Shown here: one piece after another, positions 1 through 11,424 of the stretch
Layout: each line of letters starts with the position of its first letter
Numbering within the stretch: the first letter of the stretch is position 1
Origin: Valencia hispanica
Lineage: Eukaryota > Chordata > Actinopteri > Cyprinodontiformes > Valenciidae
DNA: 64,000 nt
Direction: 5' to 3'
Assembly: GCA_963556495.2 (NCBI GenBank)
Contig: OY747700.1
Location: forward strand, 1,153,501-1,217,500
Program-made: the position numbers and the translations under genes
Notes under the pieces: model-generated
The model's database searches: none
Told to the model about the DNA's origin: nothing
What the model saw: only the letters and a program-made list of their open reading frames with translations

Positions 1-1422
1 TTGAGCTATTTTAAAGTGTTCTCACTGGTCTTTAAATTATGACTATGCAGTTTTAAGCCAAAATCACAAAACCTGTGTCGTTTTCTAGAACATAGCTTCA
101 GAAGAGCGACAGTAGCTCATTAGCAATTCGTCTCTGTGTTGTGTGACGCGGAGGAAAGAAATAAACGTACCAGTAAAGATCCAGGCTGTCCACTTGATGG
201 GAGGCGCTGCACCCGGCTTCAAAAGTAGTTTACTAGCGAAGCCCATTTTTTTCCTGCCAGTTGGTGAAACAGTTTTCTCTGAAATGTCGACTGCAAACCG
301 ATGTGCTGTAACCAAGAAACTTAATCCATTTCTCTCTCACTGCAGATAGTTTTGGTGTGAAAGCTAATATCATTCTTCTTACCATTGCAAGCCGCTACAG
401 CCCACAGGTGTTGATCCTCAGAGGCTGAGTGGGCGGGGCAGTGAGGAGCAGGAGGAGGAGCTCGTAGCCCCGCCCAGTGCGGTGGCTACGTCACAAACAG
501 TCTGTTTTAGACGGCCTTTTAGCGTCTGCTACTGATTCACAGAGATTTGAAAGCATTAATACTCAGAAATGCACTTTTGAGCTGAATTTTCTTTAGATAT
601 GTCGTCTGGCATCAGATAAATGCCACAAGATCACGTTAACACGAATAAAAACCTCAAAATGGAGGATGAAAAATTGTACTTTTTCATTGTGAAACCTACA
701 AACATGTAAAACGAATGGCTTTTACAGTTTAGAATGACTGTATATACTTTACTTTTCCAAAACTTATGTACAAATATAGCAAACAACACAGCTATATAAA
801 ATTATTAGCAGGAAAATAACGAAAACACTTTGTTTGTTTGAGTACAACTATTTCATGTCAAAATAATATGACCAAAATATATAATTGTGCCAAGTAATTA
901 TGCTAGAATTTCTTCAACATTTGAAGCATTATTTACAAAGGCTCAGAAATCACAAGAAATCACCTAAATGATCTGTGCCACTCCAAAAAACGTATCTGTC
1001 CACCACTAAACAGAGGAGCACATCACAGGCCTGCCACTTCCAAAAAATAAAAACTGTATAATTATACTAATAATAAAGTCTCTCTCTGTAATATTCCACA
1101 ATATTGTTTCCAGTAGTCCTAAATACTTGGCAGTAATAAAGGTATACAGACCAGGAGACCAGAAAGCTGGTACAGATCTCCTGTTTCTATGAGTCCACCT
1201 GTATTTCCCCCCTCATAACTGTTTTTACTGTATTTTTATTAGTGCTGGTGATTATCGCAGTTTGAGTGACAGAAAAACAAGAAAAAGGTCTTTTGGAATT
1301 GAGAGGAAAGCTTTTCTACCTGGAGTCCCGTGGTTGGAACATGCTTACTACTGGCTGCTGGGGAGCGGCTCTGAATAACCCCGTGTGATCGAGGTTGCAG
1401 CTTCGCCGTTCCTCTGCTTGGA
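1..1422. other. Mostly non-coding flank
   Basis: No exon or repeat that I recognise. AT-rich except for a short GC-rich block near 420-500, described separately. Short open frames here lack splice signals or family likeness and I treat them as chance. Confidence 0.5.
431..493. promoter_or_regulatory. Possible CpG promoter block (GC boxes, CRE-like site)
   Basis: Two GC boxes of the Sp/KLF type face each other (gggcgggg at 431-438, ccccgccc at 468-475), followed by a CRE-like tacgtca at 487-493 within a locally GC-rich stretch. The arrangement would suit a housekeeping or bidirectional promoter, but no first exon can be recognised on either side, so this rests on motif clustering alone. Confidence 0.25.
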
Positions 1423-1563
1423 TCATTGAGCCTCCAGAACCTCTTCTTCTTCTTCTTCATGCCCATTCCCCTTTTTATCAATTTCTAAAACAAATGATTG
1501 ATCCACCACGTCATCGTCAAACTCCTCGCCGTCTGCCTCAGACTCCGGCTGAGTCTCGCTCAT
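1423..1563 (-). CDS. Small acidic ORF, 46 residues, unrecognised
   Basis: The minus-strand ATG at 1563 opens a 46-residue frame ending in TGA at 1425-1423. It starts MSETQPESEADGEEF and ends with a run of six Glu before VLEAQ. The composition is strongly acidic, with few stop-like or repeat features. It resembles the first exon of a nuclear or cytoplasmic acidic protein, but I do not recognise a family. Reading on in another frame gives a basic stretch. It could be a chance frame, an exon of an unrecognised gene, or a processed fragment. Confidence 0.22.
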   Translation of the reverse strand: MSETQPESEADGEEFDDDVVDQSFVLEIDKKGNGHEEEEEEVLEAQ

Positions 1564-2764
1564 CTTCCAGCTCATACAGGAGCTGGTGAAGAAGCCCATT
1601 AAACTACATACAGCTTAGTGAGTGGATGTCATAAATCCCTCAAATACCAAATAAGTTGCCATAATTATCGCTGGTCGTCCCGCTTCTCCGTTCTCACGTT
1701 ACTCTGCTTCTAATCGTTACTCTTACCTTTCTCCATCCCTCAGAAACAAAATGCTGCCCATTCTTGTTGATTGAATATGTGACATTTCTACCAATAGCAA
1801 ATTGATCTCATGCTGGTTTTATTTTTTATGTTTGCAAGTGCATTCCCTTTTAAGTGTTCTAAAGTTCACAGAATAACAGGTGTTTATCATCTCTCTACTA
1901 TTCTGAAAAAAGTTGGTTTCATTATTTTAGCATAACTCCGGTTTTACTTGTTAACACAATAAATAAAACTGTGTGTACTTTCTAAAACACACTTTAAACA
2001 TACAGTATTTGCTTCCATACTTGCTACTATTGCACAGCAAGAGTTATTTTAATAGAATACAAATACATTTCTGTCTCTCCCGCTCTCACACACATGCCTG
2101 TGCACACGTTAACACAGGTGTCTAGACCGCATAAATTGAAACTGAGACTCAGAGAGGCGGAGCCTTGGAGTTATGTCATCCCAAATCAGACATGGTAAAA
2201 GGACGCGTTTACGCATCCATAGACCCCAGAGCGTTAAGCATGTTTTATTCTCAAATATGGGCTAAGTATTATTAAAATATTTCTAAACATTAACACTGAC
2301 GGTTTTCAAGGGGTTACATTGTTTTAAACTCTGGCTATGTATGCTTGTACTATTTTATTTATTGTAAAAAAAAAAAACAATCTCCAGTCAGTTCCATACT
2401 TTGAACTTTTTTAAGTTATAGAACATAATAAAATCAAGTTATTTCAGGAATTGAAATGAAGAAATTCAGAAAAAAAGATTCTTTGTTTAATACACATCTG
2501 TATTTTTCTTAATTAAAATGTACCGAAAACATAACGAACCATTACTTTAAAACCCCAAATACATACAGAACCTGATTTTTATGTAGTATATATAATTTAA
2601 TTAGGGACAAATATATAAACATAAAACCTGGAACTTCCTGCCAGGCTAACAGATCTCTGTGTGGTGATACATTTTACTGGAAATTGTTTTATGACAAAAC
2701 GTTAAATATTCTGAGTTGACATGATCTTGGTTTAGAGAAACTAAAGTTGTCTTAATATTAACAT
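1564..2764. other. AT-rich region downstream of the zinc-finger gene
   Basis: No gene seen. This lies 3' of the zinc-finger stop codon on the minus strand. The first AATAAA on that strand after the stop is near 2359-2354, so 2764 down to about 2340 may be its 3' UTR. The rest holds nothing I can name. Confidence 0.4.
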
Positions 2765-4611
2765 TCAAACAGTTTCTCCTCTGGAGTGGATCCTCATGTG
2801 ACGGTTTAAATTAGACTTCTGGTTAAAGGTTTTCCCACAAACATCACAACCAAAAGGTTTTTCTCCTGTGTGGTTGATCATGTGACAGCTTAGCGTGCCC
2901 TTCCGGGTAAATCTCTGTCCACACGTGTCACACCTGAAGGGTTTCTCTCCTGTGTGAGCTCTCGTGTGTCTATTTAAAAACACCTTTTGACTAAATCTTT
3001 TCCCACAAAAACCACACATGTATGGTTTGTCTCCCACATGGATTCTCATATGTTTCCTAAAAGTCGACTTGTTAATAAATCGTTGTCCACAGTGCTCACA
3101 ACCGAAGGGTTGCTCTCCGGCGTGGGCGATCATGTGTTTGTTTAAACTCGACTTAAATCTAAATTGTTGTCCACAATGATCACAGCCGTGTGGTTTTTCT
3201 TTCATGTGAATTTTTCTATGTTTGTTTAGGCTTGACTTGCATTTAAACCGTTGTCCACAGACATCACAGCCACATGGTTTGTCTGCTGTGTGGACTCTCA
3301 TGTGTCTGTTAAGAGTTAATTTCAATCTAAACTTCCGTCCACAAACATCACAGCCAAAAGGTTTGTCTCCACTGTGCACAGTCACATGGACATTTAAAGC
3401 TGACCTAAATCTAAACTTTAGTCCACAGACGTCACAACCGAACGGCTTGTTGTCTGTGTGGGCTCTCAGGTGGAGGTTTAAACACGACTTGGATCTGAAC
3501 TGTTCTCCACAGTGTCCACAGTCGACAGCTTTGTCATTGCCGTGGGTTTTCATGTGTCTGTTTACGTGTGCTTTTTGACTGAATCTTTGTCCACAAACAT
3601 CACAACCAAAAGGTCTGTGTCCTGTGTGGATCCTCAGCTGCCTGTTTATGTGGCATTTCATGTGGCGCTTTAAATTAGAGTCAAATCGGAATCTTTTCCC
3701 ACAGACGTCGCAGCAGAACGGTCTGTCTCCGGAGTGGATCCTCATGTGTCGGTTTAAATTGGACTTAAATCGGAATCTTTGTCCACACCCAACACAACAG
3801 AAAGGTTTGTCCTCTGTGTGGATCCGTCGATGAATGTTTAGGTTGGACTTCTCTATGAATCGTTGTCCACAAACATCACATCCGAATGGTTTCTCTCCTG
3901 TGTGGATTCTCTTGTGTTTTTCTAGGTAACTTTTCCTTTTGAAACTTCTTCCACATTCCGAGCAGCTAAAACAGCTCAGGCCCATCTGGACCTTCCTCAG
4001 GGAGACTAAATAAGAGGACACTATGGCTGAATGAGTGGTCATGTGACCCTGAAGACGGATCTCGTTATCAAACTGTTGGCCACATTCAGAACAGCTCAGA
4101 GATCTGTTCCCATCAGACTCAGGATGGTCCTCCTCTTCATCATCATCATCATCACTGTCTTCAGTTTCAGACTCAGGATGGTCCTCCTCTTCATCATCAT
4201 CATCATCATCACTGTGTTCAGTCTCTGAGGAGCTGAAAGTGTCTCCATGAGTGTTCAGATGTTCCTTCCTGCTGGATTCTGCTCCTCCATGTTCGCCTCC
4301 ATCAGGTTCTGCTTTCATCCGCTCAGCAGAGCTGCTGGTTGGAAGATCTTCATCTTTGATTTGATGAAGCTGAGAGAACAGAGGTTTATCTTCATCATCT
4401 TCACTCTTTATGAGAACAGCAATGACTGGAAACCTGGAGGCATCATCGTCCTCTTCCTCCTCCTCCTTCACACTGAGCTGCTCCCCCTGCTGACTGGTCC
4501 ACAGTTCCTCCTCTTCCTCCTTTATGTGAAGAGCTTCTGGGTGGTTCTGGTCCAGATCAGGACCCGGTTCTTCAGGAATCTCCTCTTTTACCAGCAGCAT
4601 CCGCTGAACGT
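2765..4611 (-). CDS. C2H2 zinc-finger protein, last coding exon (15 fingers)
   Basis: The acceptor tttctgagttcctgcag precedes base 4611, and the exon enters in phase 1 (D-V-Q-R-M...). It stays open for 611 codons from the Met at 4600 to the stop at 2765. Residues 1-165 are acidic, with KEE/EEE patches typical of the N-terminal region of many fish zinc-finger proteins. Finger 1 lies at about 168-190, then 14 nearly contiguous fingers run from about 212 to 606 with TGEKPF-type linkers. The fifth finger carries an extra HxxxH-like insertion (MKCHINRQLRIH). No KRAB, BTB, SCAN or THAP domain is visible in this exon. The product is probably a nuclear DNA-binding regulator with an unknown target. 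The exon is intact, and its phase fits the candidate first exon at 7306-7606. Confidence 0.88.
4121..4232 (-). repeat. Tandem duplication in the acidic region of the zinc-finger exon
   Basis: Two in-frame copies of a segment of about 57 bp encode Asp-run, Glu-run, then DHPES. Each contains a (CAT)n tract on the plus strand. The frame is kept, so this is a small coding minisatellite, probably polymorphic in Asp number. Confidence 0.8.
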
Positions 4612-6127
4612 CTGCAGGAACTCAGAAACACAAGATCTACATTAAGAACAATAACGGGAATAATCTGATCAGATTCAGTTTAAACAGAATTAAGAATCAG
4701 CAACCAGGCGGTGAAGAAGAGAAACCACTGATACGTTGCCAAAAGCGTGCTAATTATACACACAAACATTATTTATTCATTGTCTCTCCTAGACAAAACA
4801 ACAGGAGGAACTATTGTTCTTGTTCTCTATTCTTCAGACGTTCCTCCAGGCTTCGTTTAGCCATTTATAGTGGTGTGCCGATTCACTATTAAGTCGATTA
4901 ACTGCGATGTGAAACGTGCCAAATTTATAGCGATTCTTAAGTGTTTAAAAATCAATTATTTTTCATAATAAAAATAAAGCATGAAAGTTTGGCGTTCCAC
5001 CCGGACATTTTTATGGGACGGACCGCCGGAAACATCATGGCTGCAGCTGCTGTTTCAGCCATGCAGCCTGAAACTACAGTAATGAGCGTCTATGTTGTTG
5101 TGTGTCAGCATGTCAGCAGCATCGTCCACTTTTCCCCTGCCCCGCGGCGCCGGGAGGACGCGGGGCAGCTGCTGTTTACGTCAGCTCAGGTGTAGCTTTA
5201 CAGAGGAACCGCTACAGAAGTCTCCTTCATCCCGTCCTGGTGGCGACTAATGTGTGGCGGAGTGCAGCGTGGTCATAGCTGCTGATTAGTTTCTGTGTCT
5301 GACAGGAGCCAAAGATCCTGTTAGTCACACTGACGCAACAACTATGAAAAGGCGGAGAAAGGTCAAAGGTCATCCGTTAAACTGATAATAAAACACTAAG
5401 GACTGGAGTATAGACTAAGTGTCTTTGGGAGAATGTTCCTTTTTGTTTTTTATTATTACCTTGAAAAGAAAATATATTTTCTCAGAATATAAATTCTGAT
5501 GTGTAATTTTTGTCCTGTTTAACTTAAAAAAGAGCTCTTGTTGTTACAGATATATATATATTTTCTAATGCTAAAGATGAATTATTACTATTATATTATT
5601 TCCAGAGATTTTACAGTTCCTTTCTGTAATGGTTGACTTGTAAAAGCTGATCTGGAGTTTATTTAATTCTTCTTTCTAATCACACAGAGGAATACTTTAA
5701 ATATGTTAAAATAAAAACAGTTTTCTTTAGGTAAACAGAATATGATTGTGTTTAAGATTTGGACCAAGTTTCCTTTTTCATAGAAATCTAATTAATTTTG
5801 TCCTATATTATATGTAAAGTGCCAACAAACATTTTGTGTAGCTTTCATTGAAAAATATGACCTTGAACATTGAACATATTTTGGACATGTGTTGGTTTTA
5901 TTTGTGGTTTTGCATAAATAAAAGGCAGGATAGAAATCTCTTTGGATCTTTCAATTAATGGAAACTGAATCGATTTAAAGTAGAAAGTAATCATGGAAGG
6001 AATGAAGAAAAAGAGGATCGTTTAATAATCGAATCGTGAGGAATCCAAGATGGCTCAGCGATCTCTTCAGCTCCGTTTCTCTTCTAGATGAAGCCACTAA
6101 AACAGCAGCTCCTCCCATTGACTCTTG

Positions 6128-6330
6128 ACCTTTCATTAATAAAGAAAGTATTTTCTTCTTTCTGTGTCTCTGCTCTGTCTTCTTGAACCCCCAGACGGTC
6201 GTGGCTCCTACTGAGCCTGGTTCTGGTTCTGGTTCTGCTGCTGGAGGTTTCTTCCTGTTAAAGGGGAGTTTTTCCTCTCCACTGTCGCTACATGCTTGCT
6301 CAGTATGAGGGATTGCTGTGAAGTTACATG
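6128..6330 (+). repeat. Dispersed repeat, L2-type LINE 3'-UTR fragment
   Basis: This stretch, which contains ggtttcttcctgttaaaggg and ctccactgtcgctacatgct, recurs in opposite orientation at about 58560-58780. I infer from memory of fish genomes that it belongs to the 3' UTR of an L2-type LINE. The sequence itself shows only the two-copy match. Confidence 0.55.
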
Positions 6331-6396
6331 TTTTCAACCTGAACAAACACAGAAGGATGATTTGGGACGAGACTAAAGTTAGTTTTATGCCGTTCT

Positions 6397-6630
6397 ATGT
6401 TACAGGGACTTAAAAAGGCTCAAGAACCTGATAAAGAAGGTTCTAGTTCTGTTCTTGGCACTACTGTGGAACCACTGGAGATGATGATGCAAAGAAGGAT
6501 TCTTCATAAAATCAAGAACATTATGGACAACCCTGAGCATCCTCTTTATCAGATTATCCTAAAACGAGTGTCTTCAGTTAGAGGCTTCATCACATCTGCT
6601 GTAACACAGACCGCTTCAGGAGATCTCTAA
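6397..6630 (+). pseudogene. LINE reverse transcriptase C-terminal fragment (Rex1-like)
   Basis: Encodes about 75 residues matching the tail of the LINE at 46363-47745 on the other strand: both have QRRILHKIK, a DNPEHPL/NNPEHPL motif and the following region. It is a short 3' remnant in the zinc-finger intron, antisense to that gene, with no upstream RT core. Confidence 0.65.
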
Positions 6631-7305
6631 AGTGTTTTCCACTGAATTTAAGTTCAATATTAATTTTCTCAGGTTTTTCTTTACTTTTTTAGTTTCTTAG
6701 TTAAAACATCTAAAGAAGTTGACGGTTTGATTCCTCATTAATTTATCTATAACGCTGAAAAGTGCCCAACCTTATTATAAATCATCAATGTTTTTTTATT
6801 CATTCCAGTATTTTATTTCTAAATAATCAATTGTGACTTCTCAATCCTACTAAAACACTATTTTCCATAATGGGGGTAGAATAATTCTCTCCAGGTGTAA
6901 CCTGTCTTTGTTGCGTTTTAATTAGTTTTCCTAAATTGCAGACCTTTTTTTTTTTTAAACCTGCTGTTTGTATAAAATTATCTACTTTAACTTGACCAGT
7001 CTGCATGTTTTAGATTCCATTAGAGGTTGTATATAGTCGTTCAATGAAGTGGAATAGCCCTTTAATGCAGCTGTGAAGCGTTGTTTAAGTGAAGACGGTT
7101 TAAAACAGAGTTTAACTTTAATCTTGTTTAACAGTTTTATCTCTGGAGGCCAGAAAAGTCAAACTTCATGTAGCAACCGGAAGCAAACATTAGGATCTTT
7201 TTTTCTTCTTAGTTTTAGTTCAGCAGAAACATGAAACATGAAACAGCAAAAATCTCTCAGCTGCTCCTAAGCTGCAGCTGAGATGAAGAATATAAATATC
7301 CAGAC

Positions 7306-7606
7306 CTGATGTCTGCAGCAGATCTTCGGGGCTGAAAGCAGCATCCAGTATTTCGTGTCTCTGCTCCTCTGCTGCATCCAGTCGCTGTTTGACCTGCTGT
7401 CTCCACATCTCTGCTAGCTTTTCTCTCTCCAAACTTTCCTTTAACAGTTACTGAGCAGTTCCAGCTGAGCTTCAAACCGTTTCTCTTCTTTCCAGAGTTC
7501 ACCAGCTGCTGCTGTTTCTATCTTCCAGCTTTATTAACTCTCCCGCTGCTGCTCCGTGGACAAAAAGCCGAGAAAACACGAAGGACGACGCTCCGACTGC
7601 CGCCAT
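7306..7606 (-). CDS. Candidate first coding exon of the zinc-finger gene (frame-disturbed)
   Basis: The ATG at 7606-7604 sits in tacaATGGCG, a good initiation context, and opens MAAVGASSFVF...LIKLEDRNSSSW before TGA at 7501-7499. Shifting by one base continues the expected helical protein (ELWKEEKRFEAQLELL) to a stop at 7443-7441. Shifting back gives LLKESLEREKLAEMWRQQ to the donor at 7306. The first and third frames are the same and join exon 2 exactly (...QTS-D-VQRMLL). So two opposite one-base changes bracket 7501-7448. Either the sequence has two errors, or the real start is the downstream Met at 7408, which would give a 649-residue protein with exon 2. Confidence 0.55.
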
Positions 7607-7720
7607 TGTACCGGAGAGAAGCTCGAGTCTGCGCACTGGGGGCTAGGGGATGGGCCCGCCAATCACGGAGCGGGAGACCCGGAAGTCCCGCCCAGAAATG
7701 ACATCAGCTGGACGTTAACA
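7607..7720 (-). promoter_or_regulatory. Putative promoter of the zinc-finger gene
   Basis: The GC-rich stretch just upstream of the ATG contains a CCAAT (ccgccaatcacgg near 7660), a GC box (cccgccca near 7688-7695) and CpG dinucleotides. No TATA box is seen. The position and composition suit a CpG-type first-exon promoter. Confidence 0.4.
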
Positions 7721-7947
7721 TGTTCGCCATGTTGGGAGGGGATATGCGTCCATAAATATAATTTTAGTTAAGTTGAGGAGCGGCTGAGATAGTTTTCAAA
7801 TCTCTATAGTTCTCTCTTTACAGTTTTCAATGTCAGAAAATGGACCTAGTTAACAAAACCATTACATTTTCTCAGTATCAGAGGTTTATATGCACTCAGA
7901 TGAGTTTAAACGATTTGATGAAGGCCGTATAATGAAGTCATGTCTCT

Positions 7948-8768
7948 TTAAAGAGTAACTAAACCCCAAAACAACGTTTTTTCCTTCTAAACTGTATAAA
8001 TGGGTCTTTATCAATGCAATCTTTCAGTTTCTGTGGATTTTTTTACATTATGATGTAAATTTGTTTAATTCTACACTTTTTGGTCTAAAAACGTCTTAGT
8101 GCTGCCCTCTTAGGGTTGAACTGTGGCTACTGCATTTGAATTTTGTGATTGGTGGAGAGCGGCACATCTCTACGTCACATGGTCTCACAGACACGCCCCG
8201 TGGGTTTGGGTATAAAACTATCAGACATCCCGCCCCCCGTGGCGAGTTTGGAGTTGGATTGGGTTTTTCAGGTTACCATTATTATCACATTAGCACTTAG
8301 TTAGCATAGCTAACATAATGGTTTGACCGTTAGCCTATGTTAGCATTACCATTCAGAGACCGGACTCCTCCTGTCTCCCTCTGCCTCAGCAGCAGCGCCG
8401 GCATCGGGAAGCGCTGACTCAGCGCCCCGAGCCAGCGGCTTGAATTGATACGACTCGGGGCCGCTGGGCTCCATAAAGCCTCCCTTTACTCCTCTATCTC
8501 CGGTGACGACGGAGGAGATCCGCGCGGTCTCTGAGTGGTAACGCTAACATAGGCCAACGTTCAAACAGATGAATGTTGATCAGTCGCAAAACTCCCAACG
8601 TCGCTTTGGTCACTGTCCTCCTGAACACACCCCTACGTTCCCCCCTACGCTCATCTTCCACACTTGGCCACGCCCTCCGTTCTTCCTGGCACCGCCCACT
8701 TTGTAGAATTTTAAATAGTTGTCTGGGGGCGGGGTTATGATTTTTAATGGGGTTCAGTTCCACTTTAA
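7948..8768. mobile_element. Foldback/MITE-like DNA element with TTAA ends
   Basis: The ends are imperfect inverted repeats: TTAAAGAGTAACTAAACCCC at the left, and the right end read from the other strand begins TTAAAGTGGAACTGAACCCC. The terminal TTAA on both sides suggests a piggyBac- or Kolobok-type target, but no transposase remains. Inside, about 8325-8370 and 8517-8564 form a second long inverted repeat around cctatgttagc. Size 821 bp. Family not certain. Confidence 0.6.
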
Positions 8769-9306
8769 GCTTCTGATGTGAGGTAGATGATGGAGAAGCT
8801 CCTCAGATAAACTCTGCTTCCTTGTGTGACATCATTGGAAATCCAAAAGAAATCAGCCGAGAAATCAGATACTTTGACCCAAGTCAGATGAAGTAAAGGT
8901 GATTCTACCAAATACTGAAGAGATGAATGGAAAAACTCCTGAATTTAAATAAAAACTGGTCTCTCATTATTCTGACTTTATCCAACAGAGATAACTTAGT
9001 TAATCCTTATTGACCTAAACAGGAAAGGTTTGGTGTGATTTAATGTCTGTGAGAAAGAACAGATGATGTGTTTTCATATAGAGGATGTAAATATCTGGTT
9101 TTAATGAATAATTCATATGTGGTGTGAGAATGTAATACTCTAGGTGTGATTTAATATAAATAATTGAATGGTCTAACTTTGAATAAACTTTGGAATAAAG
9201 GTCAGTAGAAGGAAAATGTATTGTTATAGATAAAGTCTAAGACAGTTTAAGACATCAAACTCAACTAAAATCCAGGACAGAATTATTTTATCAGATAAAT
9301 CCCTGC
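8769..9306. other. Non-coding interval
   Basis: AT-rich, no open frame of note. The last part may be the decayed 5' part of the LINE that becomes readable from 9307. Confidence 0.4.
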
Positions 9307-10610
9307 ATGACTTCAAGATCACACTTCATTGGATTCTGGAGAAATTTCAATCTGGCTTCAAGTCTTATCAAACTACAGAGACAGCAACTTTTAAAAGTTT
9401 TTAATGATATTCTTTTAACTGTCGATTCTGGTAAATCAGCTGTATTAGTGCTTCTGGACCTAACTGCAGCTTTTGATACCGACGATCACCAGATTCTTCT
9501 GTCTTGTCTGGAGCACTGTGTCGGCATTCAAGGCTCAGTGTTAAACTGGTTTAAATCTTATTTGGCAGAAAGGACCTTCTCTGTAAATATGGGCCAGTTT
9601 TTCTCATCTACTGCCCCATTTTGCAGTGGTGTTCCGCAGGGCTCCATTTTGGGCCCACTTTGATTCTTGTATACGTTGCCTCGGTTCGATTTTACATAAG
9701 CACAGGGTCTCCTATCGTTTTTGCAGACGATGTTCAAATTTGTGTACCTCCGAGTTCTGATTGTGCTTCCATTAATAAACGTATAAACTGTCTCAGTGAC
9801 GTAAAAGTCTGGTTGCAAACTAATTTATTAAATGTATTGAATCTAAATGAAAAGAAGACTGAAATTGTTGGTTTTGGAAGCCCTGCATTATTTAACGGCG
9901 TGTGTAGTGTATTTGATTCCCTGGATTTCTTTTGTGTTTTCAGGCAAAAAACCTGGGAGTGATCATGGATGGCTGCTTCAAGCACATTAGTACAGTTGTA
10001 CAGAATGTGTTTTTCCATTTAAAGCTGCTTAGGCAAGTTAAACCGCACCTCCCCAGAAAGGATTTCGAAATGGTCATACACTTGCTTATTATGTGGAGAC
10101 TGGATTATTGTAACTCACTTTATTTTGGTCTAATTCATCGTTGACATATTGCACAAAATGCTGCACCACGCTTATTTTCAGGCAGGGTAGCCGTGATCAC
10201 ATTACTCCTGTATTAACAGCTCTTCATTGGCTTCCTATTATGTATAGGATTCAGTTTAAAGTTTTGTTGCTTTGCTTTAAAGCATTGCATGGCTTAGATC
10301 CTTCCTGTTTGGCTGAGCTTTTAATTAGACATACTCCTACCAGGGCTCCGAGGTCTTCCTCCCAACACCTTCTGGGTTTCCTGAGATACAAAACCTTTGA
10401 ACCAGTTTGGAAAATAAACTGAACTTGATGCATTGACTGATAACTAGGATGAAGTGGAATGAATGTAAATGACTTGTAATCTGTCTGGATGACTGGACTG
10501 GATAGACGGTAAATTTATGAGTATAAACTGGATCTGTTTGTCTTGTAAAGAACCCAGAGATGAAACGTTAATATGCACCGTATGAACAAACTGGATTAAA
10601 CTGAGTTGGA
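9307..10610 (+). mobile_element. Decayed CR1/L2-type LINE, RT and C-terminal part
   Basis: RT blocks appear in order across at least four frames: LLDLTAAFDTDDHQILL (catalytic block A), GVPQGSILGPL, VFADDVQICVP (the YADD motif has become FADD), then NLGVIMD, RLDYCNSL, HITPVLTALHWLP and LFKALHGL-like blocks to about 10420, with a likely 3' UTR beyond. Frameshifts and stops break it, and the EN domain is absent. No promoter or 5' end seen. Confidence 0.8.
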
Positions 10611-10619
10611 CTTCACGGG

Positions 10620-10860
10620 AAGGTAACTTTATTTGTATAGAACAATTTCAACAACAAAGTCATTTACATGATTATGGGATAAAATAAAAGTAGCAATAAA
10701 AGCATAAAACACTATATTAGAAAAACATAACATATGACTCACATTTGCAGTTGTCTGGAAGTTTGTTCCAGATTAGAGGAGCATCGAAACTGAAATCTGC
10801 TTCTCCATGTTTGGTTCTGATTCTAGGGATGATTTATAGATTAGAGCTCCAGACTTCAAG
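10620..10860 (-). mobile_element. L2 3'-end fragment
   Basis: Matches the 3' end of the L2 copies at 12061-12890 (same strand) and 33265-34139 (opposite), including gtttgttccagattagagga. It is 5' truncated and has an internal deletion relative to them. Confidence 0.7.
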
Positions 10861-11255
10861 TCTGCAACAAACAGTCTAAAGATGGGAAGAATGAGGTTTT
10901 TACCTGTTTGTAACTGAAAACTCTCAGATCTTTGGTGTAATTTGCTTCAATCTGCCGGTTTTATCAATAATCTGTTTGGAGGATATTCTTTAAACAGAAT
11001 CATTAATTCAGAACAACAAGATCCATCAGATGTTCAGTCATCTAAACCTCTGTAAGGTGGACAGGCAGCAGAAACAAAGAGGACGTCACACCCCCATAGA
11101 CACCACTAGAGGGAGCCCTCCAAACCAGAAACTCACTGCTGCTTTCACACCTTTATTTAGTAATGTCAGACAGTCATGTGGAGGTTTACAGCTGTCTGAA
11201 TAATGTCTCTGTTCCTTCATGTGGATGAGATGAAGATCCTGATCTACTGGTTCCT
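10861..11255 (-). other. 3' UTR and downstream flank of the SRCR-Ig receptor gene
   Basis: The interval 3' of the receptor stop codon on the minus strand. It includes the poly(A) signal at 11157-11152. Beyond that no element or exon is recognised. Confidence 0.55.
11152..11157 (-). promoter_or_regulatory. Poly(A) signal of the receptor gene
   Basis: AATAAA on the minus strand about 100 nt downstream of the receptor stop codon. It is the first canonical signal after the stop, so I take it as the likely cleavage signal. Confidence 0.6.
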
Positions 11256-11348
11256 TCAGAGTGAAGTCTCCTCCTCTAACGAACCTTCAGCTCTGGAACC
11301 ATCATCATGATGGTTTCTCTCTGGTCCAAACTTCTGGCTTCTCCTGGC
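11256..11348 (-). CDS. SRCR-Ig receptor, cytoplasmic-tail exon
   Basis: The acceptor atctgtttccag precedes 11348, and the exon enters in phase 0. It encodes 30 residues beginning ARRSQKFGPERNHHDDGS and ending EEETSL, then TGA at 11258-11256. The start is basic, as expected just inside a membrane. No Tyr is present, so there is no ITIM, ITAM or other tyrosine motif. A receptor with this tail would need a partner for tyrosine-based signalling. Confidence 0.72.
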   Translation of the reverse strand, partial: ARRSQKFGPERNHHDDGSRAEGSLEEETSL

Positions 11349-11424
11349 CTGGAAACAGATGATGGTTTAGATTCAATGCAGTAACTTTACTAACTGAACA
11401 CATCATGCATGATACATGCAGTAC

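Larger units (their letters stand above)
4612..7305 (-). other. Intron of the zinc-finger gene
   Basis: Bounded by a donor (CAG|gtctgg at 7306/7305) and an acceptor (ctgcag before 4611) on the minus strand. It holds an L2-like 3'-UTR fragment and a LINE 3' coding fragment, described separately. The rest is AT-rich with no further exon that I can see. Confidence 0.6.

Noticed and set aside
3222..3833. Plus-strand open frames across the zinc-finger exon
   Set aside because: Antisense shadows of the repeated zinc-finger codons.
4941..5195. 84-codon plus-strand ORF in the zinc-finger intron
   Set aside because: No domain or splice context; local GC-rich patch only.
5975..6346. 123-codon minus-strand ORF in the zinc-finger intron
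   Set aside because: Overlaps the antisense of an L2 3'-UTR repeat and lacks family likeness.
8494..8763. 89-codon minus-strand ORF
   Set aside because: Lies wholly in the foldback element, no domain, no splice context.
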